NCBI RefSeq assembly: GCF_004022215.1
Contig: NZ_SAUZ01000020.1
Location: 23,034-87,033, forward strand
DNA: 64,000 nt
From: Paenirhodobacter populi
GTDB lineage: Bacteria > Pseudomonadota > Alphaproteobacteria > Rhodobacterales > Rhodobacteraceae
Direction: 5' to 3'
Made by a program: the position numbers and the translations under genes
Part shown: piece by piece, positions 44,097-51,370 of the stretch
Numbering within the stretch: position 1 is the first letter of the stretch
Layout: each line of letters starts with the position of its first letter
Notes under the pieces: generated by a model
Told to the model about the DNA's origin: nothing
Seen by the model: only the letters and a program-made list of their open reading frames with translations
Database searches by the model: none

Positions 44097-44369
44097 CTAA
44101 TCCTCGTTGATGTCGCGGTGCCAGAGCGTCTTCTGCCCCCGGCGCACGCCCGCGATGCGGCGCAGGGCGAGCCATGCCGCCACCGCCGCGATGGCGAGGG
44201 TGAAGAGCATGGCGGGCAGGGTGGCGATCAGCCCGGCCCACGCCAGCACGCCGGTCACGATCGCGCCGATGGCAAAGCCGAGCAGGTAGAAACCGGGCAG
44301 CAGCATCTCCAGCAGCGCCAGAACCACCCCCGCGACAATCCACACCCAGGGCTGGAGCCAGAGCATCAC
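44097..44369 (-). CDS. NfeD-family membrane protein (short form)
   Basis: 90 residues with two or three helices (MLWLQPWVWIVAGVVLALLE, AIGAIVTGVLAWAGLIATL and a third). It is the truncated NfeD type that accompanies an SPFH gene and lacks the serine-protease domain of the long form. Its start overlaps the SPFH stop by 4 bases (ATGA), the standard stomatin-NfeD operon. Confidence 0.88.
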   Translation of the reverse strand: MMLWLQPWVWIVAGVVLALLEMLLPGFYLLGFAIGAIVTGVLAWAGLIATLPAMLFTLAIAAVAAWLALRRIAGVRRGQKTLWHRDINED

Positions 44370-45247
44370 GCCTTGCCCTTCAGCAGGCCGAAGGCATCGC
44401 GGAACGCATCCAGCGCCGCCGAGGGCAGCAGCACCGTCTGGTTGCCCGCGCCGCGGCCGACCTCGGCCAGCGCCTCGACCTGTTTCAGCGCCACCTGAAA
44501 CTGCGCCGCCTCAAGGCCGTTTTTCGCGATCGCCTCGGCGATGACGGAGGTGGCGTAGGCCTCGGCATCGGCGGTGACGCGGCGGGCCTTGGCCTGCTGC
44601 TCGGCGGCGTAAAGGTCGGCGTCGGCGGACAGTTCGACGGCGCGCTTGCGGCCCTCGGCCTCGGTCACCTGGGCGCGGCGGGCGCGTTCGGCGTTGAGCT
44701 GTTGCAGCATCGCGGCGCGGGTGGCCTCGTCGAGGTTGACGTCGATGATCTCGACCCGCGTGACCTCGATCCCCCAGTCGTCGACCATGTTGGCGAGGTT
44801 TTCCTGAATCGTGGCGATCAGGCTGGAGCGGTTCGACTGCACCGCGTCCAGTTCCATCTTGCCGATCTCGGCGCGGACGATGCCGGCGACGGTGGTGGCG
44901 ATGGCACCATCCACGTCGCGGATGCGGTAGACGGTCTTTTCCGGCTCGATGATGCGATAGAAGACCGAGGTTTCCACCTGCACCAGCACGTTGTCGGCGG
45001 TGATCGCATCTTGCCGACTGGTGGGCAGCTGCCGTTCAAGGACGGATACCCGATGCGCGACCCGGTCGAGGAAGGGCACGATGAAGTTGATCCCCGGCCC
45101 CAGAACGGCATGCAGGCGGCCGAAACGCTCGACCACGTGCTTTTCCGATTGCGGCACAATGCGCACGCCCAGAAAGACCGCGAGGATCAGGAAGATCGCG
45201 ATGGCGATCAGGATGGCGTTGTCGCCGATGAAATCTTCGAAATACAT
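44366..45247 (-). CDS. SPFH/band 7 (stomatin-like, QmcA type) membrane protein
   Basis: 293 residues. An N-terminal membrane helix (AILIAIAIFLILAVFLGV) anchors it. VPQSEKHVVERFGRLHAVLGPGI and the region to about residue 200 form the SPFH domain, followed by a helical flotillin-like coiled coil rich in Ala/Glu. Family members organise membrane microdomains and quality-control proteases. NfeD is encoded directly downstream. Similar proteins are named QmcA in E. coli. Confidence 0.92.
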   Translation of the reverse strand: MYFEDFIGDNAILIAIAIFLILAVFLGVRIVPQSEKHVVERFGRLHAVLGPGINFIVPFLDRVAHRVSVLERQLPTSRQDAITADNVLVQVETSVFYRIIEPEKTVYRIRDVDGAIATTVAGIVRAEIGKMELDAVQSNRSSLIATIQENLANMVDDWGIEVTRVEIIDVNLDEATRAAMLQQLNAERARRAQVTEAEGRKRAVELSADADLYAAEQQAKARRVTADAEAYATSVIAEAIAKNGLEAAQFQVALKQVEALAEVGRGAGNQTVLLPSAALDAFRDAFGLLKGKA

Positions 45248-45298
45248 GGCACCTCCGGAAACAGGGCCGAGTATAGGGCCCGGCGGCGGGGAAGGGTA

Positions 45299-45463
45299 TC
45301 AATTACCGGCGGGGGCGGGGAACAGCTTCACTCCCACAAGCACCGCCGCCGCCAGAACGGCCCATCCGCCCGGCCGCATCAGCAGCCAGAAGGCAATCGC
45401 GGCGAGCCACAGGCCAAGCCGCGTCGTCGCCGTGCCGGCAAGGCCAAGGAGCAGGCCGCGCAT
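45299..45463 (-). CDS. Hypothetical 54-residue membrane protein
   Basis: A short frame of 54 codons: MRGLLLGLAGTATTRLGLWL, then AAIAFWLLMRPGGWAVLAAA and VLVGVKLFPAPAGN. It has two hydrophobic segments (about 17-26 and 33-46) with an RPGG turn between, a plausible helical hairpin. Its ATG immediately follows the stop codon of the upstream GlsB-type gene (TAGATG), which supports translation by coupling. Function is unknown. Confidence 0.55.
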   Translation of the reverse strand: MRGLLLGLAGTATTRLGLWLAAIAFWLLMRPGGWAVLAAAVLVGVKLFPAPAGN

Positions 45464-45703
45464 CTAGCGACGCGGCCCGTAGGTGCGCCACAGCCACAGC
45501 AGCACGAGCGCGCCGAGCACCGCACCGACGAAGCCCGCCGCCCAGCCCATGAGCGTGAGCAGGAAGCGCAGCGTCAGCCCGCCGATGATCGCTCCGATCA
45601 CGCCGATGGCGATGGTCGTGGGGATATTCGTTTCCATCCGCATCATGCGGGTGGCGATGAAGCCCGCCGCAGCGCCGATGATGATGAGGGCCAGAAGGGG
45701 CAT
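45464..45703 (-). CDS. GlsB/YeaQ/YmgE-family stress membrane protein
   Basis: 79 residues, three membrane helices (LLALIIIGAAAGFIATRMMR, IAIGVIGAIIGGLTLRFLL and a C-terminal one ending in WRTYGPRR). The family GAAAGFIA...GAIIGG pattern of transglycosylase-associated proteins is present. Members are small stress-induced inner-membrane proteins of unclear role. It is followed immediately by a second, shorter membrane protein on the same strand. Confidence 0.88.
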   Translation of the reverse strand: MPLLALIIIGAAAGFIATRMMRMETNIPTTIAIGVIGAIIGGLTLRFLLTLMGWAAGFVGAVLGALVLLWLWRTYGPRR

Positions 45704-45754
45704 GGGTCATCTCCGCTCGTGCCGCATCTTACGGCCTGTGTGGGGCGGGGCAAA

Positions 45755-45810
45755 GGGGGCTCTGCCCCCGCGTGTACCACGCTCCCCCGGGATATTTATG
45801 GAAGAATGAA
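45755..45810 (+). repeat. Intergenic hairpin repeat, copy K
   Basis: Hairpin 1 GGGGGC-TCT-GCCCCC, hairpin 2 GCGTG-TAC-CACGC (45771-45783), tail CTCCCCCGGGATATTTATGG and AAGAATGA. It ends two bases before the fmt stop codon, with which it is in opposite transcription sense. Confidence 0.9.
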
Positions 45811-45812
45811 GA

Positions 45813-46706
45813 TCAGAGCAGGTCCGGGAGCGTCAGGCCGCGCAGGATATCCGCCACGGGAAGGGGACGCTTGCCCTCGCGTTGGGCTTCGAGGACGGTG
45901 AGCGCGCCGGTTCCGCAGGCGATGGTGAAATCGTGCAGCACCGTGCCCGGGGGGGCGGCGCCTTCGGCGGGGGCGGCGCGCAGCAGCTTGATCCTTTCGC
46001 CGTGGATCTCGCACCAGGCGCCGGGGAAGGGGGACAGGCCATTGATGTGGCGCACGAGTTCCGCCGCCGGGCGGGACCAGTCGATCCGCGCCTCGGCCTT
46101 GTCGATCTTGGCCGCATAGGTGACGCCGGTTTCGGGCTGCGGCTGCGCGATCAGGTCGGGCAGCCGGTCGAGCGCGTCGATGATCATCCGCGCGCCCATC
46201 GCCGAAAGCCGGTCGTGCAGGTCGCCGGTGGTGTCGGTCGGGCCGATCGGCGTCGCCTCGCGCAACAGGACGGGGCCGGTGTCCAGCCCCGCCTCCATCC
46301 GCATGACGCAGATGCCGGTTTCCGTATCGCCCGCCATGATCGCGCGGTGGATCGGCGCGGCGCCGCGCCAGCGCGGCAGCAGCGAGGCGTGGATGTTCAG
46401 GCAGCCCTGCCGCGGCGCGTCCAGCACCGCCTGCGGCAGGATCAGCCCATAGGCCACCACCACCGCCACATCCGCATCGAGGGCGGCAAGCGCGGCGCGA
46501 TCCTCGGCCGATTTCAGGTTGCGCGGGGTGCGCACCGGCAGGCCCAGTTCCTCCGCCCGCGCATGGACGGGCGAGGGGCGATCCTTCTTGCCGCGACCGG
46601 CGGGGCGGGGCGGCTGGGAATAGACGGCGGCGATCTCGTGCCGCGCGGCCAGCGCCTCGAGCACCGGGACGGAAAATTCCGGCGTTCCCATGAAGATCAC
46701 GCGCAT
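45813..46706 (-). CDS. fmt: Methionyl-tRNA formyltransferase
   Basis: 297 residues. [20 protein letters not shown] opens the GART-like domain; [20 protein letters not shown] with catalytic His and the Asp of [14 protein letters not shown] follow, and an OB-like C-terminal domain ([14 protein letters not shown]) completes it. It formylates initiator Met-tRNA. It is the last gene of the def, def-like, fmt operon on the minus strand, 2 bases after the def-like stop. Confidence 0.97.
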   Translation of the reverse strand: MRVIFMGTPEFSVPVLEALAARHEIAAVYSQPPRPAGRGKKDRPSPVHARAEELGLPVRTPRNLKSAEDRAALAALDADVAVVVAYGLILPQAVLDAPRQGCLNIHASLLPRWRGAAPIHRAIMAGDTETGICVMRMEAGLDTGPVLLREATPIGPTDTTGDLHDRLSAMGARMIIDALDRLPDLIAQPQPETGVTYAAKIDKAEARIDWSRPAAELVRHINGLSPFPGAWCEIHGERIKLLRAAPAEGAAPPGTVLHDFTIACGTGALTVLEAQREGKRPLPVADILRGLTLPDLL

Positions 46707-46708
46707 CC

Positions 46709-47209
46709 CTACCTCCTTGCCAGTTTCTTCGCCTTCTGCAGCAGCATCTTGCGGCGCAGGGGCGACAGATGGTCCAGATAGGTCATGCCGTTCAGGTGGT
46801 CGATCTGGTGCTGCACCGAGGTCGCCCAGAGGCCGACGAAATCGCGGTCCTCGATCTCTCCCTGATCGTTGAGGAATCGCACCGTCACGGCGCGGGGCCG
46901 CTCGATGATCGCCGAGATGCCGGGGATGTTGGGCGAGGCCTCGTCATGCTTGCGCGTCTGGGTCGAGGCGTGCAGCAGCTCCGGATTGGCCATCCGCACC
47001 GCCTGACCGCGCTTGTCCGAGGCATCGACCACGGCGAGCCGCATCATGATCCCGATCTGCGGCGCCGCAAGGCCGACGCCGGGCATGGCGTCCATCGTCT
47101 CGATCATGTCGTCCCAGAGCATGCGGACGGTTTCGGTGACGGCGGCCACCGGCTCCGCCGGGACATGCAGGCGGCGGTCTTCGTAGGGGATGAAAGGGCG
47201 AACGGTCAT
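46709..47209 (-). CDS. Peptide deformylase-like protein lacking catalytic residues
   Basis: 166 residues, normal PDF length. The first motif [10 protein letters not shown] (44-53) and the His pair of the third motif (H134, H138) are kept. The second motif, EGCLS in active enzymes, is replaced near residue 91-95 by ASPNI, so the metal-binding Cys is gone; the catalytic Glu of HExDH is Gln135 (HQIDH). Both changes predict loss of normal deformylase activity. It sits between a canonical def and fmt, conserved context that suggests a real function, perhaps as a regulatory or ribosome-binding paralogue. It could also have altered chemistry. Confidence 0.88.
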   Translation of the reverse strand: MTVRPFIPYEDRRLHVPAEPVAAVTETVRMLWDDMIETMDAMPGVGLAAPQIGIMMRLAVVDASDKRGQAVRMANPELLHASTQTRKHDEASPNIPGISAIIERPRAVTVRFLNDQGEIEDRDFVGLWATSVQHQIDHLNGMTYLDHLSPLRRKMLLQKAKKLARR

Positions 47210-47237
47210 GGGGGTATCCTTGCGGGGCCTGCCCGTC

Positions 47238-47780
47238 TCAGACGAGGCCCTTTTCCTTCGCCGCCCGCGCGCGTTCGCGTTTCAGCTTTTCCATCTTGCG
47301 GGTGATCATCTGCCGCTTCAGCGGGCCGAGGTAGTCGATGAACAGCTTGCCGTCGAGGTGGTCGTTCTCATGCTGCACGCAGGTGGCCCAGAGGCCGTCG
47401 AACTGTTCCTCATGCGTCTTGCCGTCAAGGCCGAGCCAGCGGAAGCGAACTTCCTTGGGGCGGGTCACCTCGGCATATTGGTCGGGGATCGAGAGGCAGC
47501 CTTCCTCATAGGTGTTCGTCTCTTCCGAGGTCCAGGTGATCTCGGGGTTGATCAGCACCATCGGATGCGGCGCGGCGTCCTTGTCCTTCACGCAGTCCAT
47601 GACGAACAGGCGCTTGAGCACGCCGACCTGCGGCGCGGCGAGGCCAACGCCCGGCGCTTCGTACATCGTGGCGAGCATGTCGTCGGCCAGCTTGCGGATT
47701 TCGTCGTCGACGGAGGCGACGGGGGCGCAAAGCTTCTTCAGCCGGGGGTCGGGGTGGATGATGATAGGGCGGATTGTCAT
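47238..47780 (-). CDS. def: Peptide deformylase
   Basis: 180 residues. [10 protein letters not shown] (44-53), EGCLS with metal ligand Cys95, and HENDH (137-141) with catalytic Glu138 are all present, so this is the active enzyme removing the N-formyl group from nascent proteins. The start ATG has no obvious ribosome-binding site; an in-frame ATG two codons upstream is also possible. It heads the def, def-like, fmt operon and is divergent from the PatB-type gene across a 123-base gap. Confidence 0.96.
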   Translation of the reverse strand: MTIRPIIIHPDPRLKKLCAPVASVDDEIRKLADDMLATMYEAPGVGLAAPQVGVLKRLFVMDCVKDKDAAPHPMVLINPEITWTSEETNTYEEGCLSIPDQYAEVTRPKEVRFRWLGLDGKTHEEQFDGLWATCVQHENDHLDGKLFIDYLGPLKRQMITRKMEKLKRERARAAKEKGLV

Positions 47781-47903
47781 GACCAAGATTTAGGCGAAGC
47801 CCGGCTTGCGTGCAATGGGTCGGGGTCTTGTGCGGGGCACAAATGCGGGTTTGCAGCAGCCCGCGCTGCGTGGTCAATAGGGGGCGACGAAACAAGGACG
47901 ACC

Positions 47904-49082
47904 ATGATGACCCAGCAACCGGACTTCGACGAGATCATCGACCGCATCGGCACCCATTCCAACAAGTGGGACGATATGGAGCGGGTTTTCGGAGTCAGCC
48001 CCCGCGACGGCATTCCGATGTGGGTGGCGGACATGGATTTCCGTCCCCCCGCCTGTGTGCAGGAGGCGCTGGTCGCGATGACCCGGCAGGGCATCTACGG
48101 CTATTGGGGCGACAACCGCGCCTATAACGCCGCGATCCGGTGGTGGATGGCGAACCGGCACGGCTGGCAGGTGGAGGATGACTGGATCTTCACCACCCAC
48201 GGGCTGGTCAACGGAACGGCGGTCTGCGTCGATGCCTTCACCCGGCCGGGCGACGGGGTGGTGCTGATGACGCCGGTCTACCACGCCTTCGCGCGGGTGA
48301 TCCGCGCGGCGGGGCGCAAGGTGGTGGAATGTCCGCTGAAGAACGTCGATGGCCGCTACGAGATGGACTTCGACGCCTGGGAGGGGATCGTCGATGCCTC
48401 GGCCAAGATGCTGATCCTGTGTTCGCCGCACAATCCGGGCGGCCGGGTCTGGACGCCCGGGGAGTTGAAGGCCGTGGCCGATTTCGCGCGGCGGCATGAT
48501 CTGGTGCTGGTCTCGGACGAGATCCACCACGATCTGGTGATGCCGGGGCATCACCATACGGTCATGGCCAATGTCACGGATTATCCCGTGGTGATGATGA
48601 CGGCGACGACCAAGACCTTCAACATCGCGGGCACGCATTCGGGCAATGTCATCATCGCCGATCCCGACCTGCGCGCGGCATTCGCCGGGCGGATGGCGGC
48701 GCTTGGCCTGTCGCCGAACAGCTTCGGGCTGGCGATGGCGACGGCGGCCTACAGCCCCGAAGGGGCGGAATGGGTCGATGCGCTGGTGGCCTATCTGGAC
48801 GGCAACCGGAAGATCTTCGACGCGGGGGTGAATGCCATTCCGGGGCTGCGCTCGATGCCGCTGGAGGCCACCTATCTGGCCTGGGTCGATTTTTCCGGCA
48901 CCGGCATGACGCAGGAGGAATTCACCGCCCGGGTGGAAAGCCAGGCGAAGATCGCCGCGAACCACGGCCCGACCTTCGGCAATGGGGGCGAGGGCTGGCT
49001 GCGCTTCAACCTCGCCACCCCGCGCGCCCGGGTCGAGGAGGCCGTCGCCCGCCTGACCCGCGCCTTCGGCGATCTGCAATAG
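47904..49082 (+). CDS. PLP-dependent MalY/PatB-type aminotransferase or C-S lyase
   Basis: 392 residues of fold type I. PMWVADMDFRPPACVQEALV near the N-terminus, YGYWGDNRAYNAAI, FTTHGLVNGTAVCVDAFTRP, LCSPHNPGGRVWTPGEL and the Schiff-base Lys in TATTKTFNIAGTHSG define the MalY/PatB group. These enzymes have cystathionine beta-lyase (C-S lyase) activity as well as transaminase activity. Two ATGs three bases apart precede MTQQ; the first follows AAGGACGACC. The L,D-transpeptidase gene starts right after the stop. Confidence 0.92.
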   Translation: MMTQQPDFDEIIDRIGTHSNKWDDMERVFGVSPRDGIPMWVADMDFRPPACVQEALVAMTRQGIYGYWGDNRAYNAAIRWWMANRHGWQVEDDWIFTTHGLVNGTAVCVDAFTRPGDGVVLMTPVYHAFARVIRAAGRKVVECPLKNVDGRYEMDFDAWEGIVDASAKMLILCSPHNPGGRVWTPGELKAVADFARRHDLVLVSDEIHHDLVMPGHHHTVMANVTDYPVVMMTATTKTFNIAGTHSGNVIIADPDLRAAFAGRMAALGLSPNSFGLAMATAAYSPEGAEWVDALVAYLDGNRKIFDAGVNAIPGLRSMPLEATYLAWVDFSGTGMTQEEFTARVESQAKIAANHGPTFGNGGEGWLRFNLATPRARVEEAVARLTRAFGDLQ

Positions 49083-49634
49083 GTGCGCAGGCGGGGGGTG
49101 CGCAGGCTGGCGGAGCTGTTTTCCGTCCTGACGCTGATCGCGCTGGCGATCGGGGTCTGGATCATGTTCCGCCCGCTGCCCCCCGCGCCACCCGTGGCGG
49201 AAGCACCGCTGAGCGGCGCGGTCAGCCGGATCGTGGTCGAGAAATCCCTGCGCCGGATGACCGTCTATGTGGGGGATCGCGCCGAAAGGGTCTGGCCCGT
49301 CGCGCTCGGCTTCGCGCCCGAGGGGCACAAGGCGCGCGAAGGTGACGGCCGCACGCCCGAGGGGTTTTATCACATCGACCGGCGCAATGCGGCCAGCGCC
49401 TATCACCTGTCGCTGGGACTGGACTATCCGCGCCCCGAGGATCGCGCCCGCGCCCGCGCGGCGGGAGTAAGCCCGGGTGGAGACATCTTCCTGCACGGCC
49501 AGCCGAACGAGCGTCCGGAAGGCGAGAACCTGCCCGGCGACTGGACGGCGGGCTGCATCGCATTGGCCGATGCGCGGATCGCCGAACTGTTCGCCGCCAC
49601 GCCGATCGGCACCGTGGTCGAGATCCGTCCCTGA
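49083..49634 (+). CDS. L,D-transpeptidase (YkuD domain)
   Basis: 183 residues. An N-terminal membrane helix (LIALAIGVWIMF) is followed by the YkuD domain: RIVVEKSLRRMTVYVG, GDGRTPEGFYHIDRRNA, GDIFLHGQPNERPEG (His138) and the catalytic Cys158 in DWTAGCIALAD. The usual SHGC(I/V)R motif is modified to TAGCIAL. It probably makes 3-3 peptidoglycan cross-links or anchors protein. Start is GTG immediately after the PatB-type stop codon, so translation is coupled. Confidence 0.88.
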   Translation: MRRRGVRRLAELFSVLTLIALAIGVWIMFRPLPPAPPVAEAPLSGAVSRIVVEKSLRRMTVYVGDRAERVWPVALGFAPEGHKAREGDGRTPEGFYHIDRRNAASAYHLSLGLDYPRPEDRARARAAGVSPGGDIFLHGQPNERPEGENLPGDWTAGCIALADARIAELFAATPIGTVVEIRP

Positions 49635-49673
49635 CCCTTCAGGATCGGGATCGGGGCGCCAGGGGATGGTGCA

Positions 49674-49765
49674 AGGGGCCAGCCCCCTCGCGCGTGCCGC
49701 GCATTCGGCGGGACATCCTTCCACTGGAAGGATGCCGCCTCATCCGGGGATATATGGAAAGATGA
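49674..49765 (+). repeat. Intergenic hairpin repeat, copy L (insert-bearing)
   Basis: Hairpin 1 AGGGGC-CA-GCCCCT, hairpin 2 GCGCG-TGC-CGCGC (49690-49702), then about 36 extra bases forming a third hairpin: CATCCTTCC (49714-49722) / GGAAGGATG (49726-49734), extended by GGCGG/CCGCC. The tail is degenerate, CCGGGGATATATGGAAAGAT. Confidence 0.8.
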
Positions 49766-49843
49766 GAGAAGAAAGCCGGTTCGCAAATCCCGGCCCCGCG
49801 GCCTCAAAAGGCATTCGGGGCCGACCGGACGGCGACTTTTCAT

Positions 49844-49908
49844 TTCATCTTTCCATAAATATCCCGGGGGTGAATTTGCTGTCAGGCAAAGAGGGGGCGG
49901 CGCCCCCT
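49844..49908 (-). repeat. Intergenic hairpin repeat, copy M
   Basis: Minus-strand copy: TTTCCATAAATATCCCGGGG, hairpin 2 TTTGC-TGTCAG-GCAAA (49875-49890), hairpin 1 AGGGGGC-GGC-GCCCCCT (49892-49908). It is in the opposite orientation to copy L, 80 bases away. Confidence 0.9.
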
Positions 49909-49935
49909 GCTGCCTCCGGGTTCAGGAGCGCGCGC

Positions 49936-50283
49936 TCAGTATCGCGGGATCAGGGCGAGGGGAGCGTTTTCCTCGCGCGCGAAATCCAGCGCGGCGTGAT
50001 CCTGCACGGGGGTTTCGCGCTTCACGGTGCAGATCAGATCGTCCCCCTCGATTTCCGAGGCGACGATCAGCAGCGTCGACAGGTGGCGCCCGCCATCGTA
50101 AAGATCCACGAGCCCGCGCAGATGCGAGATGTCGGCCGCGTCCAGCACCAGATAGTCCTGGCCGCGGTGCAGCACCGGCCAGACCTGATCCTCGGTGCGG
50201 ATCCGCAGGCGGGCGCGGCGCCGGCTGGTCTTCTGTTCGGCGGAACGGAGCTTCTCGATCAGGTGTTCGGGCAGGATTTCCAT
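49936..50283 (-). CDS. Hypothetical protein
   Basis: 115 residues, not recognised. The ATG at 50283 follows GGAGGCGCCG, a good ribosome-binding site; an upstream in-frame ATG (50322) is less likely. It starts MEILPEHLIEKLRSAEQKTS, then RRRARLRIRTEDQVWPVLHR, a beta-rich central part (YLVLDAADISHLRGLVDLYD) and ends ALDFAREENAPLALIPRY. No signal peptide or membrane helix is visible, so it is probably cytoplasmic. It shares a 340-base divergent region with mlaA. Confidence 0.65.
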   Translation of the reverse strand: MEILPEHLIEKLRSAEQKTSRRRARLRIRTEDQVWPVLHRGQDYLVLDAADISHLRGLVDLYDGGRHLSTLLIVASEIEGDDLICTVKRETPVQDHAALDFAREENAPLALIPRY

Positions 50284-50623
50284 CGGCGCCTCCAGGGTTC
50301 GGGTGGTCGGTGCGCTGGTCACCTAAAGATGAGTGTGATCCGCATTTGCGGAAAATCAAGGACGGACTGCGGATTCCCGCCGCCCCGGCGCGGGAAATCC
50401 GCAAGGGCATGCAGCGCATCGGGAAAGCCTCGTGGCGTGGGCATTTTCGATCCCCATATCAGCGCAGGTATCATGCCATTTTGATGACACCCGATTGGTT
50501 TTTGCACCCGGCTCGCCTTGTTTCTCCGTCATCGCGCCCTTAATGCTATGCGGCGGGGTCATGTCCCGATCACGAAGCGAGGGGGCGTTCCGGCAAGGTC
50601 CGGCGCCGGATAGCCGGGCGAGG
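50284..50623. other. Divergent region between the hypothetical gene and mlaA
   Basis: 340 bases. It contains a cluster of TGCGGA-type repeats: palindrome CCGCATTTGCGG (50340-50351) and a hairpin TGCGGATTCCCGC (50368-50380) / GCGGGAAATCCGCA (50390-50403). A possible mlaA promoter is at 50518-50546. No gene is seen here. Confidence 0.55.
50518..50546 (+). promoter_or_regulatory. Possible promoter for mlaA
   Basis: TTGTTT (50518-50523), 17-base spacer, TAATGC (50541-50546), about 78 bases before the mlaA start. Weak consensus match. Confidence 0.35.
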
Positions 50624-51370
50624 ATGCGAATGTTGGGCAAGGGATTGTGCGGAGCGGTGATCACGGCGGTCGCTCTTGGCGGCTGTGGCGTGCAGACCCC
50701 GCAACCGTCCGGAATCGACGATCCCTATGAAAGCAGCAACCGCAGCATCCATGCGTTCAACAAGGGCTTCGACGAAGTCGTCTTCAAGGCGCCGCCGGGC
50801 AAGCCGCGGTCGATCGACAACCGCTTCACGCGGTCGGTGTCGAACGTGGGATCGAACCTCGGGCTGCCGGGGAAGGTCGTCAACTCCGTGCTTCAGGGGC
50901 GGCCGGAACCGGCGGTGAAGAACACCTTCCGGTTCTTGCTGAACTCGACGATCGGCATCGCCGGAATCTTCGACCCGGCCGGCGCGGCCTTCGGCCTGCC
51001 GGCGGAATACACCGATTTCGGGGAAACGCTGGCGGTCTGGGGGGTGCACGAAGGCTCCTATGTCGAGCTGCCCTTCTACGGTCCCTCGACGACGCGCGAC
51101 GCCATCGGGACGGCGGTCGATATCGTGATGAATCCCGTCGGCTCGGTCTTCCGCGGATCGGATGCCGTCGGGGCGACGACGGCGCAGGTCGCCGGCAAGG
51201 CCGCTGACCGGAAGATCTACGGGGATGCGGTCGAATCCATCCTTTATGACAGTGCCGACAGCTATGCGCAGGCGCGCCTGCTGTATCTGCAGAACCGGCG
51301 CTACCACCTGGCAGGACAGGAGAACAACGATGCAGATGCCTGGGACCCTTATTCCGATCCCGACAACTGA
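50624..51370 (+). CDS. mlaA: Outer-membrane lipoprotein MlaA (VacJ)
   Basis: 248 residues. The signal LCGAVITAVALGGC ends in a lipobox Cys. DDPYESSNRSIHAFNKGFDEVV, NTFRFLLNSTIGIAGIFDPA and GVHEGSYVELPFYGPSTTRD are the MlaA/VacJ blocks. MlaA removes phospholipids from the outer leaflet and hands them to MlaC. The longer frame from 50432 has no signal peptide and was rejected. It overlaps the MlaC gene by 41 bases. The MlaFEDB transporter is not in the window. Confidence 0.94.
   Translation: MRMLGKGLCGAVITAVALGGCGVQTPQPSGIDDPYESSNRSIHAFNKGFDEVVFKAPPGKPRSIDNRFTRSVSNVGSNLGLPGKVVNSVLQGRPEPAVKNTFRFLLNSTIGIAGIFDPAGAAFGLPAEYTDFGETLAVWGVHEGSYVELPFYGPSTTRDAIGTAVDIVMNPVGSVFRGSDAVGATTAQVAGKAADRKIYGDAVESILYDSADSYAQARLLYLQNRRYHLAGQENNDADAWDPYSDPDN

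Noticed and set aside
47190..49082. A 630-residue fusion of a deformylase-region peptide with the PatB-type enzyme
   Set aside because: The first ~238 codons are antisense to def; the enzyme starts at 47904 with its own ribosome-binding site.
850..49908. The repeat family as a CRISPR array or as ordinary terminators
   Set aside because: Copies are far apart and not regularly spaced with spacers, so not CRISPR. Hairpin 1 lacks a T-run and copies occur in both orientations relative to genes, so simple rho-independent terminators do not explain them.
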